From NCBI RefSeq assembly GCF_002858925.1, contig NZ_PJRS01000018.1, positions 1 through 64,000 of the forward strand: a stretch of 64,000 nt of DNA, given 5' to 3'. The DNA is from Caulobacter zeae. GTDB taxonomy: Bacteria; Pseudomonadota; Alphaproteobacteria; Caulobacterales; Caulobacteraceae. Below are positions 56,468 to 64,000 of this stretch, one piece after another. Positions within the stretch are counted from its first letter, which is position 1, and every line of letters starts with the position of its first letter. Under the pieces are notes generated by a model. It was not told where the DNA came from and did not search any database. It saw nothing but the letters and a program-made list of their open reading frames with translations. A program made the translations under genes and the position numbers.

Positions 56468-57127
56468 TCAGACCGGCTTGCCCTTGAAGATGCGGTAGCC
56501 GCGCTCCTGGGCGATGGCCAGCATCTCGGTGTCGCCAGAGGTGTCGCCATAGGCGGCCGCCAGCTTCACGCGCTCGCCGAAGGTCTCGCGCAGGCGCACC
56601 ACCTTTTCCGGTCCCCGGCAGTTGGGGCCCGAAAGGCCGCCTGTCACCTTGCCGTTCAGGTCGTAGGCCAGCTTGGTGCCGATCAGCAGGTCGGCGCCGA
56701 TGCCGCGGGCGAACGGGGCGACCACCGTGTCGGGCGAGGCGGTGACGATCACCATCCGGGCGCCCTGGGCTCGCCAGCGCCGCCACACCGCCAGGGCGTC
56801 GGGGCGAAACAGGCTCTGGGCGTGGGTCTCGGCGAAGGTGCGCGCCTGGGCCTCCAGCCGCTCCTGCGGCACGCCCTTGAGGAACTCGCGGATGGCCGCG
56901 GCCTTGATGCGGCCGCGATCACGGTGGAACAGGTAGGAGAGGGCGGCCGGCGCCAGGCGGATCATGCCCATCGTCCAGCGGCCGCCGCTGACCCGCCATT
57001 TCAGGAAGGCGGTGAAGCTGTCGCGCACCGTCAGCGTGCCGTCGAAGTCGAAGGCTACCAGCGGGGGGCTGGCTTCGGTGTGCGTCGGGGCGTGAGCGTC
57101 TTCCGACGCCTCGTGAATCTCGGACAT
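56468..57127 (-). CDS. cicA: HAD-superfamily phosphatase CicA-like (HAD-IB)
   Basis: This 219-residue enzyme has HAD motif I LVAFDFDGTLTVRDSFTAFL (nucleophile Asp), motif II VIVTASPDTVVAP, GTKLAYDLNGKVTGGLSGPN as in PSPase-like HAD-IB proteins, and motif IV AAYGDTSGDTEML with the metal Asp residues. In Caulobacter a HAD-like gene named cicA lies between clpP and clpX, and this one holds that position, read opposite to clpX. GGAG precedes the ATG at 57127. The substrate is unknown; the family includes phosphoserine and lipid phosphate phosphatases. Confidence 0.88.
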   Translation of the reverse strand: MSEIHEASEDAHAPTHTEASPPLVAFDFDGTLTVRDSFTAFLKWRVSGGRWTMGMIRLAPAALSYLFHRDRGRIKAAAIREFLKGVPQERLEAQARTFAETHAQSLFRPDALAVWRRWRAQGARMVIVTASPDTVVAPFARGIGADLLIGTKLAYDLNGKVTGGLSGPNCRGPEKVVRLRETFGERVKLAAAYGDTSGDTEMLAIAQERGYRIFKGKPV

Positions 57128-57472
57128 CTCGTCTCCGCCCACCGGGCGAACTCCTTTTTGCGGCGCCGCTTGCAGCACGATTCCGGTCGCTTGCAGAAAG
57201 ATTAGAGCCTGCGGCGATGTTCCGCAGCCCACTGATCGCTTGCTTTGGCCTACAGTCGTCCCATCTAGGGATGGAATCCCATGGTCAGAACCGAAACATC
57301 CACGAACTTGGCGCCGGAAACGGGCTCCAAGGCTTGTGCCGCGCGTTCGGATCGGGGAATGTCAAGGATTAGACAACTCCCGTTGGGTATCCTGTTGCTT
57401 CGGTGGCGGGATACGCGTTGGGAGTCGGCGGTAGCGGCTTTCGCCGTATCCGCCCTAGCGTGAGAAGCGACC
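57128..57472. promoter_or_regulatory. Divergent cicA/clpX upstream region
   Basis: This 345-bp gap has no convincing gene. It must hold the leftward promoter of cicA and the rightward promoter(s) of clpX. A short palindrome GGGATGGAATCCC is seen at 57269-57281. I found no full CtrA (TTAA-N7-TTAA) site and no strong hairpin terminator. Confidence 0.45.
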
Positions 57473-58735
57473 ATGACGAAAGCCGCCAGCGGCGACGCCA
57501 AGAGCACCCTGTACTGTTCTTTTTGCGGAAAGAGCCAACATGAAGTGCGCAAGCTCATCGCCGGACCCACCGTGTTCATCTGCGATGAATGCGTCGAGCT
57601 TTGCATGGATATCATCCGTGAAGAGCACAAGATCGCCTTCGTGAAGTCCAAGGACGGCGTCCCGACGCCGCGCGAGATCTGCGAAGTCCTGGACGACTAC
57701 GTGATCGGCCAAGGTCACGCCAAGAAGGTGCTCGCGGTCGCGGTGCACAACCACTACAAGCGCCTGAACCACGCCTCGAAGAACAACGACGTGGAACTGG
57801 CCAAGTCGAACATCCTGCTGGTCGGTCCGACCGGTACGGGTAAGACCCTGCTGGCCCAGACGCTGGCTCGAATCATCGACGTGCCGTTCACGATGGCCGA
57901 CGCCACCACCCTGACCGAAGCCGGTTACGTGGGTGAGGACGTCGAGAACATCGTGCTCAAGCTGCTGCAAGCCGCCGACTACAACGTCGAGCGCGCCCAG
58001 CGCGGCATCGTCTACATCGACGAAATCGACAAGATCAGCCGCAAGTCCGACAACCCGTCGATCACCCGCGACGTGTCGGGCGAAGGCGTGCAGCAGGCCC
58101 TGCTGAAGATCATGGAAGGCACCGTCGCCTCCGTGCCGCCGCAAGGCGGGCGCAAGCATCCCCAGCAAGAGTTCCTGCAGGTCGACACGACGAACATCCT
58201 GTTCATCTGCGGCGGTGCCTTCGCGGGTCTCGAACGCATCATCTCGGCCCGCGGCTCGGCCAAGTCGATCGGCTTCGGCGCCAAGGTCGCCGATCCGGAA
58301 GACCGTCGCACCGGCGAGATCCTGCGTGGCGTCGAGCCCGACGACCTGCAGCGTTTCGGCCTGATCCCGGAATTCATCGGCCGTCTGCCGGTGATCGCCA
58401 CCCTGGAGGACCTCGACGAGGCCGCCCTGGTGAAGATCCTGACCGAGCCGAAGAACGCCTTCGTCAAGCAGTACCAGCGCCTGTTCGAGATGGAGAACAT
58501 CGGCCTGACCTTCACCGAGGACGCCCTGCACCAGGTCGCCAAGAAGGCCATCGCCCGCAAGACCGGCGCCCGCGGCCTGCGCTCGATCATGGAAGGCATC
58601 CTGCTGGAGACCATGTTCGAACTGCCCAACTACGAGGGCGTCGAGGAAGTGGTGGTCAACGCCGAGGTCGTCGAAGGCCGGGCCCAGCCGCTGCTGATCT
58701 ACGCGGAAAAGAAGGGCGGCGCCGCCTCGGCCTAA
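57473..58735 (+). CDS. clpX: Clp protease ATP-binding subunit ClpX
   Basis: This 420-residue AAA+ unfoldase has an N-terminal C4 zinc domain ([14 protein letters not shown], then [10 protein letters not shown]), Walker [15 protein letters not shown], pore loop [10 protein letters not shown], Walker [13 protein letters not shown], and a C-terminal [20 protein letters not shown]. It delivers tagged and cell-cycle proteins to ClpP. GAGAAG lies before the ATG. A strong terminator follows. In characterised Caulobacter genomes lon comes next, but here recG on the other strand follows instead. Confidence 0.98.
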   Translation: MTKAASGDAKSTLYCSFCGKSQHEVRKLIAGPTVFICDECVELCMDIIREEHKIAFVKSKDGVPTPREICEVLDDYVIGQGHAKKVLAVAVHNHYKRLNHASKNNDVELAKSNILLVGPTGTGKTLLAQTLARIIDVPFTMADATTLTEAGYVGEDVENIVLKLLQAADYNVERAQRGIVYIDEIDKISRKSDNPSITRDVSGEGVQQALLKIMEGTVASVPPQGGRKHPQQEFLQVDTTNILFICGGAFAGLERIISARGSAKSIGFGAKVADPEDRRTGEILRGVEPDDLQRFGLIPEFIGRLPVIATLEDLDEAALVKILTEPKNAFVKQYQRLFEMENIGLTFTEDALHQVAKKAIARKTGARGLRSIMEGILLETMFELPNYEGVEEVVVNAEVVEGRAQPLLIYAEKKGGAASA

Positions 58736-58761
58736 CCGCCGGCGACGCAAGCTGAAACGAG

Positions 58762-58797
58762 AACGGCGGGTCCCAAAGGGCCCGCCGTTTTTCGTTT
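58762..58797 (+). terminator. Rho-independent terminator after clpX
   Basis: AACGGCGGG (58762-58770) pairs with CCCGCCGTT (58781-58789) around a 10-base loop, followed by TTTCGTTTGG. Confidence 0.9.
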
Positions 58798-58798
58798 G

Positions 58799-58929
58799 GA
58801 ACCTCCCCCTGTGGGGGGGGCGGCCCAAGGCCGGAGGGGGATGTTTTCAGCTTCCGCTATGCTCGGAGGTCATCGCCACTCCCCCCAGCGATAGCTACGC
58901 GATCGCCTTCCCCACGGGGGGGAGGTTCC
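58799..58929. repeat. GC-rich palindromic intergenic repeat pair
   Basis: GAACCTCCCCCTGTGGGGGGG at the left and CCCCACGGGGGGGAGGTTCC at the right end flank a unit GGCCCAAGGCCGGAGGGGGATG and an inverted CATCGCCACTCCCCCCAGCG. It separates convergent clpX and recG and lies where lon would be expected. Confidence 0.7.
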
Positions 58930-58937
58930 ACAGGGAG

Positions 58938-61013
58938 TCACCCCGCGTCGTTCAGTCCGGACGCCGGCTTCCAGTCGAACAGGGCCTGCAACGTCCGCAC
59001 CGCCTCGCCGCGCGGCGAGGTCAGGGCCGGATCGCGGGCCAGGATCAGGCGGGCGTCGTCGGCGGCGACGGCGATCAGGTCGCGGTGCGCCACCGGGTCG
59101 GCCAGGCGGTAGGCCGGGAAACCGCTCTGCTTGAGGCCCAGCGGATCGCCGCCGCCGCGCAGTTCCAGGTCCTTCTCGGCGATCTCGAAGCCGTCGTCGG
59201 AGCGCCGCAGGATGTCCAACCGCTGTTGCGCCACCTCCGACAGCGGCGGATCGTAGAGCAGCACGCAGGAGCTTTCGCGCATCCCGCGACCCACTCTCCC
59301 GCGAAGCTGATGAAGCTGCGCCAGGCCGAACCGGTCGGCATGCTCGATGACCATGATGCTGGCGTTGGGCACGTTGACGCCCACCTCGACCACGGTGGTG
59401 GCCACCAGAACGCCGACCTCGCCGTCGACGAAGGCCTGCATGACCGCGTCCTTTTCGGCCGCCGGCATCTGGCCGTGCACCAGGCCGACGCGCGGCCCCA
59501 GCATCTTCCGCAGATCGGCGGCGCGATCCTCGGCGGCGCGCAGATCTACCTTCTCGGACTCCGAGACCAGCGGGCAGATCCAGAACGCCTGTGCGCCACC
59601 CTCGATGGCGGCCCGCAGGCGATCGACGATCTCGGGCACGCGCGGCGTCGGCGCGGCGCGCGTGGCTACTGGCGTGCGGCCTGGCGGCTTCTCGTCGATG
59701 CGCGAGACGTCCAGGTCGCCGAACACGGTCAGTTCCAGCGTCCGAGGGATCGGGGTGGCCGACATGGCCAGGAGGTGCACGCCTTCGCCCTTCTCCTGCA
59801 ACCGCCGACGCTCGTTGACGCCGAAGCGGTGCTGCTCGTCGATGATGGTCAGGGCCAGGTTCTGGAAGGCCACGTCGTCCTGGAACAGGGCATGGGTGCC
59901 CACCGCCACGGCCGCCGAGCCGTCGGCCAGCTTTTGCAGCTTGGCGGCGCGAGCCGCGCCCTTGTCGCGGCCGGTCAGCAGCACGACGGCGAGGCCTTGC
60001 GCCTCAAGCGGCGGGGCCAGGGTCTCGTAGTGCTGGCGGGCCAGGATCTCGGTCGGGGCCATCAGGGCCGACTGGAAGCCGGCGCCGGCCGCGTCGGCCA
60101 TGGCCAGCATGGCCACCACCGTCTTGCCTGAGCCGACGTCGCCTTGCAGCAGGCGACTCATCCGCTCGCCGCGAGCGAGATCCCCGCGCACTTCCGACAG
60201 GGCCCGCACCTGGGCGCCGGTCAGGCGGAAGGGCAGGGCCTTCTCGGCCGCCTCGGCCAGTGGTCCGGAGGCGATGCGCGGCCCAGGCTGGGCGCGCTTG
60301 CCGGCCTTGCGCTGCGCCAGGGCCAACTGGTGGGCCAGCAGCTCGTCATAGGCCAGGCGCCGGCGCGCCGCCGACATAGGCGACAGGTCGATCTCGCCTT
60401 CGGGCCCGTGCAGGCGCTCGAAGGCCTCCCGCCAGGGCGGTAGGCCCTCGCGGGCCATCCAGGCCGAATCCTGCCATTCAGGCAGGTCCTGGGCGCGCGA
60501 CAGGGCCTCCAGCGCGAACTTGCGGAAGGTGCGCGAGGGCAGGCCGGCCGTGGCCGGATAGACCGGCTCGATCGGCGGGATTTCGTCGATCCGCTCGGCC
60601 TCGAGCATGTAGTCAGGGTGGGCGACCTGGATCTCGGAGCCGAACCGCTCGACCTTGCCGCTGACGGCCCGTCGCGTTCCGACCGGATGCTGGCGCTCCA
60701 GGTGCGGGCCGTGGCCCTTGAACCAGACCAGTGTGACGAAACCTGTCTCATCCCAGCCGCGGATCCGCCAGGGCTGGCCCGAACGCTGCGGCGGCAGGTG
60801 GGCGTCGATGGTGACGACGAAGGTCTGGACCTGGCCGTCCTGGGCCAAGGCGGCCGTCGTCGCCGTGCGGCGGATCAGGCTTTGCGGCGGCGTGAACAGC
60901 ACGTCGCGCACGATCGGCCCGGCCAGCTTCTCGACCAGGGGCGCGACGCGGGGTCCGACCCCCTTGAGGGTCGAGATGTCGGCGAACAGAGGAAAGAGCG
61001 ACTCGGGACGCAT
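58938..61013 (-). CDS. recG: ATP-dependent DNA helicase RecG
   Basis: This 691-residue helicase remodels stalled forks and Holliday junctions. It begins MRPESLFPLFADISTLKGVG, followed by a wedge OB-fold (RIRGWDETGFVTLVWFKGHG), Walker A LLQGDVGSGKTVVAMLAMAD, the DEQH motif TIIDEQHRFGVNERRRL, SATPIPRTLELTVFGDLDVS, and the helicase C part GRVGRGMRESSCVLLYDPPL. The start at 61013 gives the canonical N-terminus; no clear Shine-Dalgarno precedes it. It is divergent from an alpha/beta hydrolase gene, with 100 bp between. Confidence 0.95.
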   Translation of the reverse strand: MRPESLFPLFADISTLKGVGPRVAPLVEKLAGPIVRDVLFTPPQSLIRRTATTAALAQDGQVQTFVVTIDAHLPPQRSGQPWRIRGWDETGFVTLVWFKGHGPHLERQHPVGTRRAVSGKVERFGSEIQVAHPDYMLEAERIDEIPPIEPVYPATAGLPSRTFRKFALEALSRAQDLPEWQDSAWMAREGLPPWREAFERLHGPEGEIDLSPMSAARRRLAYDELLAHQLALAQRKAGKRAQPGPRIASGPLAEAAEKALPFRLTGAQVRALSEVRGDLARGERMSRLLQGDVGSGKTVVAMLAMADAAGAGFQSALMAPTEILARQHYETLAPPLEAQGLAVVLLTGRDKGAARAAKLQKLADGSAAVAVGTHALFQDDVAFQNLALTIIDEQHRFGVNERRRLQEKGEGVHLLAMSATPIPRTLELTVFGDLDVSRIDEKPPGRTPVATRAAPTPRVPEIVDRLRAAIEGGAQAFWICPLVSESEKVDLRAAEDRAADLRKMLGPRVGLVHGQMPAAEKDAVMQAFVDGEVGVLVATTVVEVGVNVPNASIMVIEHADRFGLAQLHQLRGRVGRGMRESSCVLLYDPPLSEVAQQRLDILRRSDDGFEIAEKDLELRGGGDPLGLKQSGFPAYRLADPVAHRDLIAVAADDARLILARDPALTSPRGEAVRTLQALFDWKPASGLNDAG

Positions 61014-61113
61014 CGGCGGGAGGATAGCCAAGGCAAGGTGTTCTCGTCCCGTTCGCCTTGCGCGAATTTGTGGACCGGACTGACTAACGGCCCCGCTTAT
61101 CGGAGACTCGCTC

Positions 61114-61842
61114 ATGCCCTTCGCCACCCATCGCGGCCATAAGATCCACTACACGGTGGAGGGGCGGGGGCCGCTCGTGGTGCTGCAGCACGGCCTGTTC
61201 ATGGACGCCGATAGCTGGCGGGCTAACGGCCTTTTGGCCGCCCTGGCCGATCGCTTCACCGTGGCCTGCATCGACTCCCTGGGGCATGGCCTCAGCGACA
61301 AGCCGGCCGATCCGGCCCTTTACGCCCAGGACCAGCGGGCGGGCGACATCGTGGCGGTGCTCGACGCCCTGGGCGCGGAGAAGGCGCACCTGGTCGGCTA
61401 CTCGATGGGCGGCTGGATGGCGGTTGGCGTCGCCAAATACTATCCCCAGCGCCTGGCGTCGCTGACGATCGGCGGCTGGGACCTGGCGGGCGGCGTGCCC
61501 AAGGGACCGGCCGGGCCGATCCGGTTCGACATCTTCTGGGGTTTCAGCCAGCAGGTCGCGCCGGCGCTGGTCAGTTGGGTGACGCCGGAGGTCCTGCCGG
61601 CCATGCAGGCCTGCTTCGAGGCGCTGAACGTGTTGGACGGCGCGGCGCAGGCGGTGCTGGGCGCTGGCGTTCCGGTGCTGTTGTGGGACGGGACGGCGGA
61701 TCCCTATCACGCGCCGTCCCAAGCCTTCGCGGCGGCCAACGACCTGCCGTTCCTGTCGACGCCAGGCGACCACCTGCAGGCGATCCTGTCGCCCCAGGCC
61801 GAAGTGGTCGCGAGGCTCGGCGAGTTCTTCGCCGAGGCCTGA
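61114..61842 (+). CDS. Alpha/beta fold hydrolase
   Basis: This 242-residue protein begins MPFATHRGHKIHYTVEGRGP. The oxyanion motif LVVLQHGLFMDADSW and the nucleophile elbow LVGYSMGGWMAVGVAK (GxSxG with Ser) are present; an Asp in LLWDGTADPYHAP and a His in TPGDHLQAILSP complete the triad. It is a generic esterase/lipase-like hydrolase of unknown substrate with no signal peptide. GGAGA precedes the ATG. Confidence 0.92.
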   Translation: MPFATHRGHKIHYTVEGRGPLVVLQHGLFMDADSWRANGLLAALADRFTVACIDSLGHGLSDKPADPALYAQDQRAGDIVAVLDALGAEKAHLVGYSMGGWMAVGVAKYYPQRLASLTIGGWDLAGGVPKGPAGPIRFDIFWGFSQQVAPALVSWVTPEVLPAMQACFEALNVLDGAAQAVLGAGVPVLLWDGTADPYHAPSQAFAAANDLPFLSTPGDHLQAILSPQAEVVARLGEFFAEA

Positions 61843-61847
61843 CGCGA

Positions 61848-62159
61848 TCAGTCTTCCGCTTGCACGGGGTTGCCCACCGGCGACAGTTCGGCCAGCAGGT
61901 CGGCCAGTTCGTCGGCGCGCGCGGCGCCCGAGACATTCAGGCGGATGTAGAGATGCTCGGCGCTGTGTTTCTCGGCCGCCTCGGCGAAGCCGCGGGTCGA
62001 GTCGTGCAGATTGTTGGCCTCGCCGGCGAACACCACGACGCCTTCGGCGTTCACATAGAGGTAGTTGCCGGCGATCGTGGTGCGCGGGTCGCGATCCTCG
62101 GCCAGCTTGTAGCGATAGACGGCGCCCGAAGCGCCTTTCAGGTCGATATAGGGTTTCAC
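61848..62159 (-). CDS. Conserved hypothetical protein (103 residues)
   Basis: A GTG at 62159, with GAGGA just upstream, opens MKPYIDLKGASGAVYRYKLA, followed by TIAGNYLYVNAEGVVVFAGE and a helical tail FAEAAEKHSAEHLYIRLNVS. The YxYR...GNYxYV pattern appears in small conserved alphaproteobacterial proteins, but I cannot name a family. It contains a possible small beta domain and no signal peptide. Convergent with the alpha/beta hydrolase (5-bp gap). Confidence 0.7.
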   Translation of the reverse strand: MKPYIDLKGASGAVYRYKLAEDRDPRTTIAGNYLYVNAEGVVVFAGEANNLHDSTRGFAEAAEKHSAEHLYIRLNVSGAARADELADLLAELSPVGNPVQAED

Positions 62160-62222
62160 GAATCCTCGCCTCTAGACACACGCGGCGTAGCCCGGGAGGG
62201 GTGCGGGGCGCCAGAGGCTAAA

Positions 62223-62963
62223 TTATGGCTGCAAGCTTCGCAATTTGCTGAGAAACCTTTGTGTTCGCTCTTCGCGGGGTTCGGCGAACAGGATCGCCGA
62301 CGGGCCTTCCTCCAGGATCGCGCCCTCATCCATGAAGATCGTTCGGTCGGCGACCTCGCGGGCGAAGTCCATCTGGTGGGTGACGATGACCATGGTCCGC
62401 TTCTCGGCCGCCAGGTCGCGAATGACCGCCAGCACCTCGCCCACGAGCTCTGGATCGAGCGCCGAGGTCGGTTCGTCGAACAAAATGACCTCCGGATCCA
62501 TGGCCAGGGCCCGGGCGATGGCGCAGCGCTGCTGCTGGCCGCCGGAGAGGGCGCCCGGATAGGCGTCGGCCCGATGGGCCAGGCCCACCTTGGTCAGCAG
62601 CGCCAGGGCCTGTTCCCGGGCCTTGGCGGGCGGATCGCCGCGCACGACAATCGGCGCCTCGGCGACGTTCTCGACCGCGGTCTTGTGCGGGAAGAGATTG
62701 AAGTTCTGGAACACGAACCCGACCCGCCCCTTCAGGGCGCGGGCCAGGGGGACCTTGCCGCCGGACGCGACGCCGGCGATCGACAGGGTTCCGCCGTTCA
62801 GCGTCTCCAGGCCCGCCAGGCAGCGCAGCAGGGTGCTCTTGCCCGAGCCGCTGGGGCCGATGACGGCCACCACCTCGCCGGGCGCCACCGCCAGGTCGAC
62901 GCCGTTCAGCACGGCCGTGTCGCCGAAGCGCTTGGACAGGCCCTTGGCCTCGATGGCGCTCAT
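62223..62963 (-). CDS. Amino acid (cystine-type) ABC transporter ATP-binding protein
   Basis: This 246-residue ATPase starts MSAIEAKGLSKRFGDTAVLN. It has Walker A IGPSGSGKSTLLRCLAG, Q-loop VFQNFNLFPHKTAVEN, signature LSGGQQQRCAIARALAM and Walker B VILFDEPTSALDPELVG, then VIVTHQMDFAREVADRTIFM. These are typical of the polar amino acid transporter family (GlnQ/YecC). Its ATG overlaps the permease stop (ATGA), so ATPase and permease are coupled. It powers import of the substrate bound by the protein encoded at the window end. Confidence 0.95.
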   Translation of the reverse strand: MSAIEAKGLSKRFGDTAVLNGVDLAVAPGEVVAVIGPSGSGKSTLLRCLAGLETLNGGTLSIAGVASGGKVPLARALKGRVGFVFQNFNLFPHKTAVENVAEAPIVVRGDPPAKAREQALALLTKVGLAHRADAYPGALSGGQQQRCAIARALAMDPEVILFDEPTSALDPELVGEVLAVIRDLAAEKRTMVIVTHQMDFAREVADRTIFMDEGAILEEGPSAILFAEPREERTQRFLSKLRSLQP

Positions 62964-63613
62964 CGGCGGGCCTCCGCGCGGCGTTCCAGCCACCCCTGGC
63001 CCAGCGCCAGCAGGCTGGAGACGATCCAGTAGATGGCCGCGGCGCTGAGATACATGGCGAAGATCTCGTACGTCCGGGCGGTGATCAGCTGGGCCTGGCG
63101 GAACAGTTCGGGCACCTGGATGGTCGCGGCCAGCGAGGTGTCCTTCACCAGGCTGATGAAGCTGTTGGACAGCGGCGCCACGGCGGTGCGGGCGGCCTGG
63201 GGCAGGATGATCCGGCGCATGGCCTGGCTCGGCGACAGCCCCAGAACTGCGGCCGCCTCCCGTTGGCCCTTGTCGACGGCGGCGATGGCGCTGCGCAGGA
63301 TCTCGCCGGCGTATGCGGCCACGTTCAGGGAAAAGCCGATACCGGCCGCCGCCAGCGGCGGCAGCTCGACGCCGAACTGGGGCAGGCCGTAATAGATCAG
63401 GAACAGCTGCACCAGGAGCGGCGTGCCCCGGAACGCCGAGACATAGATCGCCGCCGGCCAGCGAAGGAACGGCGAGCGTGACAGCCGCATCAGCGCCAGG
63501 CCAAAGCCGAGCACGAGGCCAAGGCCCATGCCGATCAGGCTGAGCAGCACGGTATAGCCCGCGCCTTTCAGCAGCAGCGGAACCGACTGGGCTATGAGTT
63601 CGGCGGCGTCCAT
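62960..63613 (-). CDS. Amino acid (cystine-type) ABC transporter permease
   Basis: This 217-residue membrane protein starts MDAAELIAQSVPLLLKGAGY with an HisMQ-type pattern: LSLIGMGLGLVLGFGLALMR, FRGTPLLVQLFLIYYGLPQF, the EAA loop LRSAIAAVDKGQREAAAVLG and LSPSQAMRRIILPQAARTAV, and VKDTSLAATIQVPELFRQAQ. It forms the channel of a cystine/polar amino acid importer (YecS-like). It begins 3 bp after the binding-protein gene stop. Confidence 0.95.
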   Translation of the reverse strand: MDAAELIAQSVPLLLKGAGYTVLLSLIGMGLGLVLGFGLALMRLSRSPFLRWPAAIYVSAFRGTPLLVQLFLIYYGLPQFGVELPPLAAAGIGFSLNVAAYAGEILRSAIAAVDKGQREAAAVLGLSPSQAMRRIILPQAARTAVAPLSNSFISLVKDTSLAATIQVPELFRQAQLITARTYEIFAMYLSAAAIYWIVSSLLALGQGWLERRAEARR

Positions 63614-63616
63614 CGG

Positions 63617-64000
63617 CTAGTGGGTCACGTCCAGGCCGAACCACTTCTGCGAAATGGCGGCCAGGCGTCCGTCGGCCCGCAGGGCGTCGATGGCCTCGTC
63701 GATCAGGACCTTCAGGGCCGGGTCGCGCTTCATCACCACGCCCTGGCTCTGCTGGGCGAAGGGCGGGCCGGCCGCGACCAGGTCCGGCGCGGTCTTCAGG
63801 AAGTCGGCGGCCACCAGACGGTCGTTCAGCACCGCGTCGATGCGGCCGGCCCGCAGGTCCTGGTACTTGGTCGGGTCGTCGTCGTAGGTGCGGACCTCGG
63901 CCTTGGGCTGGTTCTGGCGCAGCCACTGCTCGTAATGGGTGCCCAAGCCCACGCCGACCTTCTTGCCGGCGAGGTCGGCGGGGCCGGTGATGCCAGCCTT
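63617..64000 (-). CDS. Cystine-type ABC transporter substrate-binding protein (partial)
   Basis: The last 127 residues and the stop codon are present; the start lies beyond the window. The sequence includes KKVGVGLGTHYEQWLRQNQP and VRTYDDDPTKYQDLRAGRID, matching FliY/TcyJ-type cystine-binding proteins (GxGLGTxYEQWLR and TYDDDPTKYQDL are close matches). It ends AAISQKWFGLDVTH. It is the first gene of the binding-protein/permease/ATPase operon. Confidence 0.9.
   Translation of the reverse strand, partial: KAGITGPADLAGKKVGVGLGTHYEQWLRQNQPKAEVRTYDDDPTKYQDLRAGRIDAVLNDRLVAADFLKTAPDLVAAGPPFAQQSQGVVMKRDPALKVLIDEAIDALRADGRLAAISQKWFGLDVTH

Noticed and set aside
57240..57463. Small open frames between cicA and clpX
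   Set aside because: Short, overlapping in several frames, with no ribosome binding site or recognisable composition.

Overview
The window is a GC-rich, densely coded chromosomal segment of an alphaproteobacterium, most probably Caulobacter or a close relative. The support is gene order (lpxC-bamD-recN-parE; glnB-glnA; tRNA-Leu-tig-clpP-cicA-clpX), many TonB-dependent receptors, signal-bearing peptidases and amidohydrolases, and short GC-rich palindromes at convergent gene ends. I saw no complete prophage, transposase, rRNA operon or CRISPR array. Assignments rest on motif and family recognition by eye; no database search was run.

Layout. 1-5.4 kb: start of a membrane glucose dehydrogenase, then a stress cluster (DUF4126, YghA-like SDR, KatE catalase, DUF3008 protein, hemerythrin, Gln-rich protein) with two possible divergent EcfG-type promoters. 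5.4-8.0 kb: a scarred accessory stretch holding a small gene with an in-frame stop, a MarR 5' fragment joined to an MFS 3' fragment, an NADP-binding reductase, a small divergent ORF/XRE regulator pair, and a structured candidate sRNA. 8.3-15.9 kb: TonB receptor, biotin genes (bioF-bioD-Gfo/Idh/MocA oxidoreductase, divergent from bioA-EamA transporter) and a small membrane protein. 15.9-21.8 kb: DUF815 ATPase, yajC-secD-secF-Mth938, PuuD-like membrane protein, squalene/phytoene synthase-like protein. 21.9-30.2 kb: S9 peptidase, lpxC, bamD, recN, parE. 30.3-38.1 kb: accessory genes, including an M23 peptidase with five WWRSGM repeats, a protein with an ADP-ribosyltransferase-like N-terminus, two exported amidohydrolases, a Kazal-type lipoprotein and a Tat-exported monooxygenase. 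38.1-44.6 kb: ABC-F ATPase and a FecI/FecR/STN-receptor signalling set whose receptor is cut off by a deletion that also removed the end of a convergent GFA gene. 44.6-51.6 kb: glnA/glnB, a thiolase-like/phosphatase/NnrDE operon, and metA with a structured leader that looks like a riboswitch plus terminator. 51.6-58.9 kb: a pentapeptide-repeat/SF2-ATPase fusion beside tRNA-Leu(UAG), then tig, clpP, an LTxxQ-like protein, cicA and clpX. 58.9-64 kb: recG, an alpha/beta hydrolase, a small conserved protein and a cystine-type ABC transporter that runs off the end.

How the genes work together. YajC-SecD-SecF and BamD serve protein export and outer-membrane assembly, and LpxC commits carbon to lipid A. 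Tig, ClpP and ClpX form the folding/proteolysis module. GlnB senses nitrogen for GlnA. The biotin cluster makes the cofactor and may link to transport. The strongest leads for new biology are the metA leader RNA (51246-51314), the pentapeptide/ATPase fusion next to tRNA-Leu (51948-53285), the ADP-ribosyltransferase-like protein (33136-33795), and the deletion scars at about 5968 and 44404.
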